A stretch of DNA of 64,000 nt from Pigmentiphaga humi (GTDB lineage Bacteria; Pseudomonadota; Gammaproteobacteria; Burkholderiales; Burkholderiaceae_B). The notes below the pieces were generated by a model, which did no database searches, had not been told where the DNA came from, and saw only the letters and a program-made list of their open reading frames with translations. The translations under genes and the position numbers were made by a program. Every line of letters begins with the position of its first letter. Position 1 is the first letter of the stretch. The stretch is taken from NCBI RefSeq assembly GCF_900606115.1, contig NZ_UWPJ01000029.1, positions 62,001 to 126,000 on the forward strand. Direction: 5' to 3'. Positions 33,894-42,447 of this stretch are shown here, in pieces.

Positions 33894-35333
33894 TCAACGT
33901 ACCTGGGCAATCACCTGGGCGACCGCCGCGGTGAGTTTCTTCACGTAAGGAATGTGCAGGAATTCATTGGGGCCGTGGGCATTGGACTTGGGCCCCAGCA
34001 CGCCGGTTATCAGGAATTGCGCCTCGGGGAATTTCTCGCCCAGCATGCCCATGAACGGGATGGTGCCGCCTTCGCCTATCCAGGCCGCGCCCTGTCCGAA
34101 AACCGTACGGGAGGCCGAGTCGAGCGCCCGCTCCAGCCACGGCGCGGTGGGCGGCGCGTTCCAGCCGCTGGCGCCTCCCTCTGAATGGAAGCTGACCTTG
34201 GCCTGGTAGGGCGGATCGCTCTCCAGCGCCGCCTTCATGGCGCGGGTGGCGCGTTCGGCATCCACCGTGGGCGGCAGGCGCATGCTGAGCTTGAGGGAAG
34301 TCTTGGGGCGCAGCACGTTGCCGGCGGCGTCGATGGCCGGCAGGCCGGCCCCGCCTGTTACCGAGAGCGCGGGCCGCCAGGTGCGGTTGAGCAGGCCCTC
34401 GACCGGATCGGTGGTGGTGGGCTGGGCATGGGCGTGGCCGTCCGGGCCGTGCGAGCAGCCGACCCAGGGAAACTGCTTCCAGACCTGGTCGCCGAGGATG
34501 GCGCCGGCCACTCCGGCCTGGGCCAGGCGCTCGGCCGGGATGTCGGCATGCAGCTCGGGCAGCAATACGCGTCCGCTGCCGGGATCGTCCAGGCGGTTGA
34601 GCAGTTGCCGGGCGATGCGGAACGACGAGGGCACCAATCCGCTTGCCATGCCCGAATGTACGCCCTCGGTCAGCACCTCGACCGTCAGCACGCCGCCCGT
34701 CAGGCCGCGCAGCGAGGTCGTGACCCACAGCTGATCGTAGTTGCCGCAGCCCGAATCGAGCCCGATCACCAGCGAAGGCGTGCCGATGCGCGGCGCCAGC
34801 AGGTCCAGGTAGGCCGGCAGGTCGTAGCTGCCGCTTTCCTCGCAGGTCTCGATCAGGCCCACGCAGCGGGGCCGCGGGACGTTCTGGCCATCGAGCGCGG
34901 CCAGGACGGTCAGCGCGGCATACAGGGCATAGCCGTCGTCGGCGCTGCCGCGGCCATAGAGCTTGCCGTCCTCGATCTTGGGCGTCCACGGGCCGAGATC
35001 CTCGCGCCAGCCCGTCATCTCGGGCTGCTTGTCGAGGTGGCCGTAGAACAGGATGGTGCGGTCGTCCCCCAGGCCCTGGGTGGCGGGCGCCTCGAAATAC
35101 AGGCACGGCGTGCGGCCGTCTATCGACACGATCTCCACCTTCAGCCCGCTTACCGCCTGCGTCCGGGCCCACTGCGCCGCCGCCGCCACCACCTCGGCCA
35201 GATGGCCGTGCTCGGCCCAGCTGGCATCGAACATGGGGGACTTGGCCGGCACGCGCACGTAGTCGGCCAGCAGGGGAATGAGTTCCTCGTCATAGCGCCG
35301 CGCGACGAGCGCAGCCAGGTCGGACATATCCAT
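33894..35333 (-). CDS. M20-family metallopeptidase (dipeptidase-like)
   Basis: 479 residues with the M20 metal-site pattern: LFYGHLDKQPE, GRGSADDGYALY, and the general base in ETCEESGS, then NAHGPNEFLH. The insertion between the two halves forms the dimerisation domain. The family cleaves dipeptides or N-acyl amino acids. A GGAG precedes the ATG at 35333. The gene stands alone, convergent with the polyphosphate gene. Confidence 0.9.
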   Translation of the reverse strand: MDMSDLAALVARRYDEELIPLLADYVRVPAKSPMFDASWAEHGHLAEVVAAAAQWARTQAVSGLKVEIVSIDGRTPCLYFEAPATQGLGDDRTILFYGHLDKQPEMTGWREDLGPWTPKIEDGKLYGRGSADDGYALYAALTVLAALDGQNVPRPRCVGLIETCEESGSYDLPAYLDLLAPRIGTPSLVIGLDSGCGNYDQLWVTTSLRGLTGGVLTVEVLTEGVHSGMASGLVPSSFRIARQLLNRLDDPGSGRVLLPELHADIPAERLAQAGVAGAILGDQVWKQFPWVGCSHGPDGHAHAQPTTTDPVEGLLNRTWRPALSVTGGAGLPAIDAAGNVLRPKTSLKLSMRLPPTVDAERATRAMKAALESDPPYQAKVSFHSEGGASGWNAPPTAPWLERALDSASRTVFGQGAAWIGEGGTIPFMGMLGEKFPEAQFLITGVLGPKSNAHGPNEFLHIPYVKKLTAAVAQVIAQVR

Positions 35334-35723
35334 GGCGATCTCCGCAAATACTGCCCCCAGTGTAGTTCTTGTCCACGGAAAGCAGGCGTTGCAATATTTA
35401 CATGTAGTTTTTACTTATGCCCGCATCCTGCAAATGGCAATTCTTATAACGCGCGGCGGTGCCATCTTCGATTTCACCTGGCGCCACGGCCGCTTCAACG
35501 TGTGCGCCATGCGTGGCACACAATCTGCTTAGTACCAACGCGAACATCAACCACAGGACCCGCACCCACACGCCAAGCGATCCTGGCACGACCCGACCGC
35601 TTCCACGAAGCGCGTCGGACCGAAGCCAGGGAAAACGCGGATCTGGCTCTGCCAGGCCGCCGGCTCCGCCTCCTCCGGGGGCGCGCGAAGCGAGCAGGGG
35701 TGGGCTTCCCTCAGGAGAAAGCC
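35334..35723. other. Upstream region of the DUF1328 gene; no supported gene
   Basis: About 390 bases. The first half is AT-rich (TTGCAATATTTACATG near 35389, TTCTTATAAC near 35441) and could hold promoters for the divergent M20 and downstream DUF1328 genes. Short frames occur on both strands but lack a ribosome-binding site and family similarity. Confidence 0.45.
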
Positions 35724-35945
35724 ATGTTGCGTTGGGCTACTATCTTTTTCATCATTCCCCTGCTGACCGCCGTGATGGGTTGGAGCGATCTGGCAGGCAG
35801 CGCGGCGGACATCGCGACCATTCTGTTCGTCGTATCGCTTGGCGCTTTCCTGGCTACTTTCTTCCTGAAGGTGCCCGAGGAAGCGGAAGAGGAAACTGCA
35901 GACCAGGAGTGGTCCCGGGAGTGGGCCCGCGAATGGTCGCGTTGA
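35724..35945 (+). CDS. DUF1328 small membrane protein with Glu/Trp-rich tail
   Basis: 73 residues behind CAGGAGAAA. MLRWATIFFIIPLLTAVMGW and the following SDLAGSAADIATILFVVSLGAFLATFF form two membrane helices in the DUF1328 (YtjA) pattern. The extension of about 20 residues is unusual, acidic and repetitive, ending EWSREWAREWSR. YtjA-like proteins are stress-associated; function not established. Confidence 0.8.
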   Translation: MLRWATIFFIIPLLTAVMGWSDLAGSAADIATILFVVSLGAFLATFFLKVPEEAEEETADQEWSREWAREWSR

Positions 35946-35997
35946 GCCGGCCGTCGAGCGCGAGGATAACGACCATCATGCTGTATAAAGCTTGCCC

Positions 35998-37119
35998 ATG
36001 AATGCTGCCATCAGCGCAACCGAACTTGCCTGCGCCGTGCCGGATCGCCTGCTGCGGGATACGCCCTGCGTACTCTGGTCGGCGACGCCGGATGGCGACT
36101 GGGATTACGTCAACTCCGCCTGGACCCGCCTGACCGGACAACCGGTGGAGTCGGCGCTGGGAACGGGGTGGCTGGCCTGCGTGCCCGAGGCGCGGCGTGC
36201 GCAATTGGCCGAGGAACTGGGCAACGCGCTGGCGGCAGCCGAGCCGTTCAACCTGCGCACGGTGGTGCTGGCGGCCGACGGCACCGCTTGTCCGATGCTG
36301 ATGCAAGGCCGGCCCGGGGTCGAGCCGAATCTGCAACTGACAGGGTTCAGCGGCACCTTGCTGCCGCTCAGGAACGAAGACGAGAGACAACAAGAGGCTT
36401 TTCTGTCTCGACTTTCGCACGAGTTGCGCTCGCCGCTCAACGGCATACAAAGCTGGGCGCACGTGCTCGAGAGCCGCGTCGACGGGCAGACCCCGGGGCT
36501 GGTTCGCGCCCTGGGCGGGATACGCACCGGCATCCAGCAACAAGTGCAATTGCTCGATGAGCTGATGGATGCGAGCCATGCCATGACGGGCCGGATGCGC
36601 CTGGCCATGGAAACGGTCGGGCTGGGCGCCCAGGCGCGCGACGCGGCCGCGCGCGCGGCGACGCAGGCGCAGGCGCGCAGCGTCGTGCTGGAGGTGGAGC
36701 TTCCGTCGAGCGAGTTGTGGGTGAGCGCCGCGCCGGAACGGGTGCGGCAAATGCTGGATTATCTGGTCGACAATGCGATCCGGTGCAGCGAGCCGGGTGC
36801 CGCCGTGATCCTCAGCCTTGCCCAGGATGGCCGCGAGGCCCGCATGACAGTGGCCGACAGTGGGCAGGGCATCAGTGGCGACGTCCTGCCTTATCTGTTC
36901 GATCCTTTCCGATCGCCTGCGGGCATGCGTTCGCCGCGCGTCGAGGGCCTGGGCCTGAGGCTGGCGATGGTGCGGCTGCTGGCGGAATTACATGGCGGAC
37001 GCGTCGGCGTCTGCCAGGACGAGGTGGGCGGCGTGCGGTTTTCCGTCCATCTGCCTCTATTGCCTGAGGCGCCGGGCGAAGCCGAAGCCGAAGCCGGGAC
37101 ATCCCGGCCGGCTGACTAA
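35998..37119 (+). CDS. PAS-domain histidine kinase without adjacent regulator
   Basis: 373 residues from the ATG at 35998; an in-frame TTG at 35992 is possible. A PAS-like domain (about 20-125, VLWSATPDGDWDYVNSAWTRLTG) is followed by HisKA with H141 in SRLSHELRSPLNG, then an ATPase domain with N-box DYLVDNAIRCSEPG, G1 VADSGQGI and G2 EGLGLRLAMV. There is no transmembrane segment, so it is cytoplasmic. No response regulator lies nearby. Signal unknown. Confidence 0.88.
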   Translation: MNAAISATELACAVPDRLLRDTPCVLWSATPDGDWDYVNSAWTRLTGQPVESALGTGWLACVPEARRAQLAEELGNALAAAEPFNLRTVVLAADGTACPMLMQGRPGVEPNLQLTGFSGTLLPLRNEDERQQEAFLSRLSHELRSPLNGIQSWAHVLESRVDGQTPGLVRALGGIRTGIQQQVQLLDELMDASHAMTGRMRLAMETVGLGAQARDAAARAATQAQARSVVLEVELPSSELWVSAAPERVRQMLDYLVDNAIRCSEPGAAVILSLAQDGREARMTVADSGQGISGDVLPYLFDPFRSPAGMRSPRVEGLGLRLAMVRLLAELHGGRVGVCQDEVGGVRFSVHLPLLPEAPGEAEAEAGTSRPAD

Positions 37120-37197
37120 CCGCCTTTTTACTGTCGCTTGCGGGCAAAAGCCTGGCCGGGGCGCGCAATGCGCCCGCGGCGGCAAGCGGGCGGCGCA

Positions 37198-37416
37198 CTA
37201 CTTCTTCGGCCGCTCCGGCTTGACTTCCCAGTCCTTGTCGTCCTTCCCGGTCTTGACGGGTTTGCCGGTTTGCGCGCCGGTGCCGGGCGCAATCGGGTCG
37301 CTCGCCGGAAAGCTGTCTTCCAGGGCTTCGTCCAGCTGCTCCTGGTAGGTGGGCAGGTTCTCATCCTTCTTGTCCGCCCCAGCCTGGTCGGAATGCTTCT
37401 TGGATCCTGTCGTCAT
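37198..37416 (-). CDS. Small hydrophilic protein with DEALEDSFPASDP motif
   Basis: 72 residues from the ATG at 37416. The sequence is very charged, with a conserved centre QLDEALEDSFPASDPIAPG and a lysine-rich C-terminus. Small proteins with this motif occur widely in proteobacteria next to stress genes, without a known function. It lies 40 bases after the MscS-type gene on the same strand and may be co-transcribed. Confidence 0.7.
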   Translation of the reverse strand: MTTGSKKHSDQAGADKKDENLPTYQEQLDEALEDSFPASDPIAPGTGAQTGKPVKTGKDDKDWEVKPERPKK

Positions 37417-37456
37417 CGCATACTCCCGCAAGTTGAGCACCATGTATTGGCAAGCG

Positions 37457-39778
37457 TCATGCCCGCTCGGCGCCAGCCGGGGGCGGAGCGGCGGGGGGCA
37501 GTTCGCGTTCCGCCGTGGGCGCATCCACGCGTGTGACGAAACTGGCCTGCGGATTGGCCATCCGTATGCCGCGTTCGCGGAAGCGGCGATAGAGGCGCTG
37601 GTTGAAGCTGCGCTGCACGGCCCAGCGGCCGCGGTCCAGCGTGCGGATCTGGCCGGCCAGGGTAATCGTCGCGCCGTCCACCTGATCCACGCCCCACAAG
37701 TCCAGGTCGGCCAGGATCAGCGGGCCGAGCTGGGGATCCTTGCGCATCTCGGCGCCGATTTCGCGGATGGTGGCGATCACCTGGTCCAGGTCGGAATCCG
37801 CGCGCACGCTGACGCGCACGGCAGCGTTGCCGATGCCGCGATTGCTGTTCGAAACCGTGCTGACCGAACTGAACGGCACCACGTGCAGGGATCCGTCGCC
37901 GGCGCGCAGCCGGACCGTGCGGATGGACAGGTATTCCACCGTGCCGGACACTCCGGCCAAGGTGACCGAATCGCCCACTTGCATGGCGTCTTCCATCAGC
38001 AGGAAGATGCCCGTAATGAAATCCTGCACCAGCTTTTGCGAGCCGAAGCCCAGGGCCACGCCGATGATGCTGGCCCCGGCCAGCAGCGGGGCGATGTTGA
38101 TGCCCAGTTCGTTGAGCGCGGTGAACAGCACCACCAGCGCGATGACGATGAACATCGTCGTGCGCAGGATGGGCACCAGCGTGCGCAGGCGCGTCGCGCG
38201 GGCGATTTCGCCCCCTTTGCTCCAGCGCTCCATGCGCCGGTTGATGGACAGGTTGGCGGCCTCCCAGGCGCCCAGCGCCAGCATGCAGGCGATCGCGATG
38301 GTGGCGATGGCCGAGGCCAGCCTGCGCCCCACGGTGCCGGCGGCGAACCACTCCAGCGCGTGCAGGCCCCAGACCTGCAGCAGCGCGATGATCGTGGCGA
38401 CCATGACCAGCGCCAGCACGGCGCGCTGGGCCAGCGTGTGGTAGCTGCTGCGCCCGGAGCGCGCGGCCTCCGGCCCGGGGGCCTCGTGGGAAAACGCGCG
38501 GTCCAGCGCACCCAGCAGGACGAGCGAGGCGACCGAGGCGACCAGCATCACCAGCGCGGTGGCCCAGACGTAGCGCAGCAGCGAGGCAAAGCCGCTGGCC
38601 GCGCCGAGCGCCCAGACCACCCATAGCGCAGCGATGACGGCGATCGCGACCGGCGCCCATATATCGGCCAGGATCTGCCGCAGCCCGCTGTCCTCGCTGC
38701 CCCGCATCCAATGCGACACGGCATGGCGGCGCTGGATCACCATGACGATCAGCATGGCGTGCGCGGCCAGTCCCACCAGTTTGGACAGCGCATTGCGCGC
38801 GTCGGCGTCGGCGCCCAGCAGGAAAGCGATCTCGGTGGCGGCCACGCCGAAGGCGGCCACCACCACGATGCGCCGCAGCCAGACGTCCAGATAGCGGGCC
38901 GACTCTTCGCTCAGCCGGCTGAGCCGCAGGCCCGGGCTGGCGGGCGTCGTCAGCAGCCGCAGCGCGGCCAGCGTCAGCCGCGTGCCCACGTAGGCGCCGA
39001 TGAACGGCAGCAGGAATGGGAAAAACCCCGCGCCCGGCCCGCCGAACAGGGCGCCCAGCACCGTCGTCGTGGCCAGGAAACCGAGCAGCGGCACCAGCGT
39101 CACCACGGCATAGGCCAGCGCGTAGGGTACGCGGCGGGCGATGCGCAGATGATAGTCGCGCCCCGGCGCCGCCTGCGGCGCGCCGGCCTCGGGAGGCGCG
39201 GCCTGGACCCCCCGCTCGGCATGGCGGCGGTCGGCCTGCTCGATCAGCAGCACGCGCGGCCGCTTGAGCAGGCGCGCGACCAGGGCTTCGGCCGCCAGCG
39301 CGAGCGCCAGGATCAGCGCGATCGTCCCGATTGCCCACAGCGTTTCGGCGCGCGCCTCCGGCGTGCCCAGGTAGCGCTGCCACCAGGCGCCCGCGAAACG
39401 CACTTGCAGCAACGTGGCGGCCGTCAGCCGCAGCTCGCTCTGGATCGAATCGAGCCAGCGGCCCATCTGCCCGAACGCCAGCGCCACCACGCCGTCCTTC
39501 TCCAGCGCGACCGGCTTGGCCGGTGCGGGCACAGGCTCGGGTTCCGGTACGGCCGGCACGCTTTCGCCGCTGGCTTGCGCGATTACGCTGAGCGTCTGCT
39601 CCAATTCCTTGCGGCGGGCATCGTCGCGCAGGATCTCCAGCACCTGGCCTGCCTGGGCAGGCGTGACGGCCGGTTGCGGGGCCGGCTCGGCGGCGCGGGC
39701 GAGGCCCAGCCAGGACGCGGCGCACAGCAGCAGGAGGGCGAGGCGGGTGGATAGGCGAGGTGTCGGCATGGGAGGCAT
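37457..39778 (-). CDS. Large MscS-family mechanosensitive channel
   Basis: 773 residues: signal peptide to about residue 30 (LGLARAAEP), a periplasmic domain, about ten membrane helices between roughly 145 and 560, then the MscS pore and beta-domain (LLAGASIIGVALGFGSQKLVQDFITGIFLLMED, VGDSVTLAGVSGTVEYLSIRTVRLR). The architecture is that of YbiO/YnaI/MscK-like channels, which open during osmotic downshock. The gene is monocistronic or shared with the small gene downstream. Confidence 0.9.
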   Translation of the reverse strand: MPPMPTPRLSTRLALLLLCAASWLGLARAAEPAPQPAVTPAQAGQVLEILRDDARRKELEQTLSVIAQASGESVPAVPEPEPVPAPAKPVALEKDGVVALAFGQMGRWLDSIQSELRLTAATLLQVRFAGAWWQRYLGTPEARAETLWAIGTIALILALALAAEALVARLLKRPRVLLIEQADRRHAERGVQAAPPEAGAPQAAPGRDYHLRIARRVPYALAYAVVTLVPLLGFLATTTVLGALFGGPGAGFFPFLLPFIGAYVGTRLTLAALRLLTTPASPGLRLSRLSEESARYLDVWLRRIVVVAAFGVAATEIAFLLGADADARNALSKLVGLAAHAMLIVMVIQRRHAVSHWMRGSEDSGLRQILADIWAPVAIAVIAALWVVWALGAASGFASLLRYVWATALVMLVASVASLVLLGALDRAFSHEAPGPEAARSGRSSYHTLAQRAVLALVMVATIIALLQVWGLHALEWFAAGTVGRRLASAIATIAIACMLALGAWEAANLSINRRMERWSKGGEIARATRLRTLVPILRTTMFIVIALVVLFTALNELGINIAPLLAGASIIGVALGFGSQKLVQDFITGIFLLMEDAMQVGDSVTLAGVSGTVEYLSIRTVRLRAGDGSLHVVPFSSVSTVSNSNRGIGNAAVRVSVRADSDLDQVIATIREIGAEMRKDPQLGPLILADLDLWGVDQVDGATITLAGQIRTLDRGRWAVQRSFNQRLYRRFRERGIRMANPQASFVTRVDAPTAERELPPAAPPPAGAERA

Positions 39779-39879
39779 GAACGCGAGTCGGATCGAGGCG
39801 ATTCTACCCAGCGTGCCGGCCCGGACGTATGGCCGGATGTATCGGATGGGCGCATTCGCCGGGGCGCGGCTGCGGCCAC

Positions 39880-39909
39880 TTGCACAGGTTCAAAAAATTA
39901 CGCTATAAT
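39880..39909 (+). promoter_or_regulatory. Promoter of tRNA-Lys
   Basis: TTGCAC at 39880-39885 and a perfect TATAAT at 39904-39909 are 18 bases apart; the mature tRNA starts 14 bases after the -10 box. Confidence 0.75.
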
Positions 39910-39923
39910 TTTTCTTCTTTGCA

Positions 39924-39999
39924 GGGCTGTTAGCTCAGTTGGTAGAGCAGCGGACTCTTAATCCGTAGGTCGAGTGTTCGAGCCACTCACAGCCCACCA
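39924..39999 (+). tRNA. tRNA-Lys (anticodon CTT)
   Basis: 76 bases including an encoded CCA. The acceptor GGGCTGT pairs with ACAGCCC. The D-arm (AGCTCAGTTGGTAGAGC) and T-arm (GTGTTCGAGCCAC) are canonical, and the anticodon loop CTCTTAA carries CTT. It has its own promoter and a strong terminator. There is no integrase next to it. Confidence 0.97.
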
Positions 40000-40006
40000 G
40001 TATTCG

Positions 40007-40042
40007 AAGGCCGTTGACGATCAACATCGTCAACGGCCTTTT
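40007..40042 (+). terminator. Intrinsic terminator after tRNA-Lys
   Basis: A perfect 15-bp stem (40007-40021 with 40026-40040), loop CAAC and TTTT at the end. The symmetric stem would also stop the convergent TonB-domain gene. Confidence 0.9.
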
Positions 40043-40094
40043 GCGTTTCTGAACGCAGCGGCTTTTCTCCGATATCGGAAATAGAGGATTCCGC

Positions 40095-40844
40095 CTAGAG
40101 CGCCGGGGAAGCCTGCCGATGCCCCGAAAGCTCCTTGAGGGCAGCGTCGGCGCCCTCGTCCGTCTCCAGGAATCCCGCTTCCTGCGTCGCAGCGACGATG
40201 GCATTGCCATAGGTCATGACGGGATCCTGGCGGCAGCGTTCGACGGCGTTGGCGAAGATGCCCGGAAACGCAGCGGCGTAGTTTCTGCGGCGCTCTTCCC
40301 TGGATTGAAGCCCGGCCGTGGCCGAAAGATGGGGCTCGCCTTGGAGGAGCGCCTGCATTTCGTTCAGAGTCCGTTGAAAACGGACCGTGTGTTCCATGGA
40401 CGCGCCGGGATTCGTCGTCCGATGGGCGTCGATTTCGTCGTTGAATTCGCGGCATGCCTGAACGAAGAGCCCGGCCTTCGAATCGCTTTCGTCTGCCCGT
40501 GGGTTGAGCGAGAATCGGATCGGCAGGTGCGTCGCGACGAGCTGGTCGACGTCGTCGGGGAAGGGCCGGTACCGGGCCGCGCCGACTGCGTCCACGGCTG
40601 CTTTGTCGAGCAGCGGAAATCCCGACGATTGCCAGACCGATACCGAAGCGGGAACACCGCTGGAGGAGATCACGACATGGACGATGACCGTGCCCTCCTG
40701 GCCCATTCTCTTGGCTGCGTGCGGGTAGACGACCTTCGGCCACTGGGTAAAGACCAGATCTTTTCTTTCCAGTGCAGAAGCATTGGACGCCGGCAGAAGG
40801 GACAGCAGCCCGGCAAGGAGCAGTCCCGCGGTGAGTCTTGTCAT
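40095..40844 (-). CDS. Exported protein with TonB C-terminal-like domain
   Basis: 249 residues with a signal peptide (to about residue 24, PASNASALE) and then a TonB-C-like fold: VVYPHAAKRMGQEGTVIVHVVISSSGVPASVSVWQSSGFPLLDKAAVDAVGAARYRPFP. The proline-rich linker of true TonB is absent. The C-terminal half is helical and unrecognised, with a few cysteines. It stands alone. It may be an energy-transducer relative working in the periplasm; the function is uncertain. Confidence 0.75.
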   Translation of the reverse strand: MTRLTAGLLLAGLLSLLPASNASALERKDLVFTQWPKVVYPHAAKRMGQEGTVIVHVVISSSGVPASVSVWQSSGFPLLDKAAVDAVGAARYRPFPDDVDQLVATHLPIRFSLNPRADESDSKAGLFVQACREFNDEIDAHRTTNPGASMEHTVRFQRTLNEMQALLQGEPHLSATAGLQSREERRRNYAAAFPGIFANAVERCRQDPVMTYGNAIVAATQEAGFLETDEGADAALKELSGHRQASPAL

Positions 40845-40965
40845 GCTTTTTAAATCCTTCTGACGCAGGCGACCCTGCCCGCGGTGCCGGGCTGTCGATC
40901 GCTGCTGTCGGAATCACCGATGCGAACGCCAGCGATTGTAGCGATATCCTGCGCCGGCGCCGCAC

Positions 40966-41691
40966 CTACATCGGCGCTGATTTCTCCTCGATCGCCAATT
41001 GTTGCCGCCGGTGCAACACCAGCCATTTGCCCACTACGACGACGAACAGCGCGGCGGCGATTTCCACGGTCAGTTCGAGCATCGCGCTCGGTTCGCCCAG
41101 GTGCTCGAGGACGAAGGCGTCCCCCATCAGCATGCCGCCGGCTATCCATCCCAGCATGGCGGCCCCCAGCGTGACGATGACCGGAAAGCGGTCGATCAGT
41201 TTCAGCACCAGCGTGCTGCCCCACACGATGATGGGAACGCTGACGCACAGGCCGAAGATCACGTAGTACAGCTGGTGTCCCAGGTGGGCGTTCTCGGCCG
41301 CGCCGGCGATGGCGATGACGTTGTCCAGGCTCATGGCGAGATCGGCGATGACGATGGTCCGGATGGCGGACAGGATCGACGTGCCGCCGTGGACGTTGCC
41401 GTGTTCGTCCTTGCCCTGCGCCAGCAGCTTGATGCCTATCCACACCAGCAGCATGCAGCCCGCTATTTTCAGGAAGGGGACGTTCAGCAGCGCCAGCGCG
41501 AAGGCGATCAGCAGGACACGAAGCAGGATGGCTCCGGCCGTGCCCCACAGGATGCCCGTGAGTCGCTGCCGGTGCGGCAAGTTGCGACAGGCCAGGGCGA
41601 TGACGACGGCGTTATCGCCGCCCAGCAGGATGTCGATCAGGATGATCTGGAATACGGCGCTCCAATGAAGCGTCTCGGCGAGTTCGAGCAT
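40966..41691 (-). CDS. TerC-family integral membrane protein
   Basis: 241 residues with about seven membrane helices and the two acidic TerC motifs DILLGGDNAVVIALA near residues 19-33 and DLAMSLDNVIAIAG about residue 120. TerC-type proteins handle divalent metals, often manganese, and support membrane-protein assembly. I see no convincing yybP-ykoY riboswitch upstream. Monocistronic. Confidence 0.9.
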   Translation of the reverse strand: MLELAETLHWSAVFQIILIDILLGGDNAVVIALACRNLPHRQRLTGILWGTAGAILLRVLLIAFALALLNVPFLKIAGCMLLVWIGIKLLAQGKDEHGNVHGGTSILSAIRTIVIADLAMSLDNVIAIAGAAENAHLGHQLYYVIFGLCVSVPIIVWGSTLVLKLIDRFPVIVTLGAAMLGWIAGGMLMGDAFVLEHLGEPSAMLELTVEIAAALFVVVVGKWLVLHRRQQLAIEEKSAPM

Positions 41692-41780
41692 GAGCCTGTC
41701 CCCCTGGAGAACAAGGAAGGCCGCATCGACACGAGCGGAAGTCCGTTCGAAGGGATGAGCTGCGGGTCATTCTAGGCTTG

Positions 41781-41797
41781 GAACGCTCGAAACGTTC
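41781..41797. promoter_or_regulatory. Inverted repeat upstream of terC-family gene
   Basis: GAACG and CGTTC face each other across seven bases, 90 bases before the TerC start. It could be an operator or a terminator stem for the upstream gene. It lacks a T run. Confidence 0.35.
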
Positions 41798-41893
41798 TAA
41801 TAATGGCACTATTGACAGGGGTAATCGCGGCGAATGCGCGCGAGACGATGCTTGCGTCCATGGCGGACGCAAGCCAGCCAGCCTGCCGGCGGC

Positions 41894-42379
41894 TTACTTG
41901 GGGGCCTTCTTGCTGGGGGCCTTCTTGCGCGGAGGCGCTTTTTTCTTCCCGGCTTTCTTTGCGGGCGCAGGTTTGTCGGCCGAGGCTTGCGGGCCAGCCT
42001 GGGAGGGCGCGGCCGCCGACGCGCCGGCATCGCATTGCGTGCGAGCGGCATCGACGTCGATCTTGCGCGCGGACAGCGTGGCGAGGATGTGGGTGACCGT
42101 GTCGTAGCAGGCGGCGATGTTGGCCTTGGCCGCGGGCTGGTTGGCGGCCAGGGCTTCCTTGGTGGCCGCGACTTCTTTGCTGAGCAGGGCGCGCGCTCCG
42201 CAGTAGGCCGAGCGCAGTTCGGCGTTGTTCAGGCTCTTCAATTGGGCCGGGGTACGCCGCTCACATGCGGCGTGGGCCGGGGAGGCCGCCAGGACGGGCA
42301 GGCCCAGAATCAGCACGGCAAGAGCGATCCGGACGCGGTGGGCGGGGACCCATGCAAGGCGTATCGTCGGGCTTCTCAT
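41894..42379 (-). CDS. Exported protein with lysine/alanine/proline-rich tail
   Basis: 161 residues from the ATG at 42379. A signal peptide ends near LAASPAHAACE (about 38), then an alpha-helical domain with cysteines (LKSLNNAELRSAYCGAR, NIAACYDTV), and a low-complexity tail with KAGKKKAPPRKKAPSKKAPK. The PAKK-type tail resembles histone-H1-like or DNA-binding tails, but the signal peptide places it outside the cytoplasm. No family recognised. Confidence 0.7.
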   Translation of the reverse strand: MRSPTIRLAWVPAHRVRIALAVLILGLPVLAASPAHAACERRTPAQLKSLNNAELRSAYCGARALLSKEVAATKEALAANQPAAKANIAACYDTVTHILATLSARKIDVDAARTQCDAGASAAAPSQAGPQASADKPAPAKKAGKKKAPPRKKAPSKKAPK

Positions 42380-42447
42380 CCGTCCAAGTGTACTTGCCCG
42401 CGATGAACGGCCGGCGCCAGCCCGGCGCGAAAGTCCCCGGCTTGTTC

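Noticed and set aside
35332-35589. Small frames on both strands upstream of the DUF1328 gene
   Set aside because: Each is under 70 codons with no conserved motif and sits in a probable promoter region.
39924-39999. tRNA-Lys as integration site of an island
   Set aside because: No integrase or direct repeat of the tRNA 3' end is seen within the following 10 kb, and the neighbouring genes look like core genome.
41692-41893. Manganese (yybP-ykoY) riboswitch upstream of the TerC-family gene
   Set aside because: The conserved loop elements could not be found; only a short inverted repeat is present.
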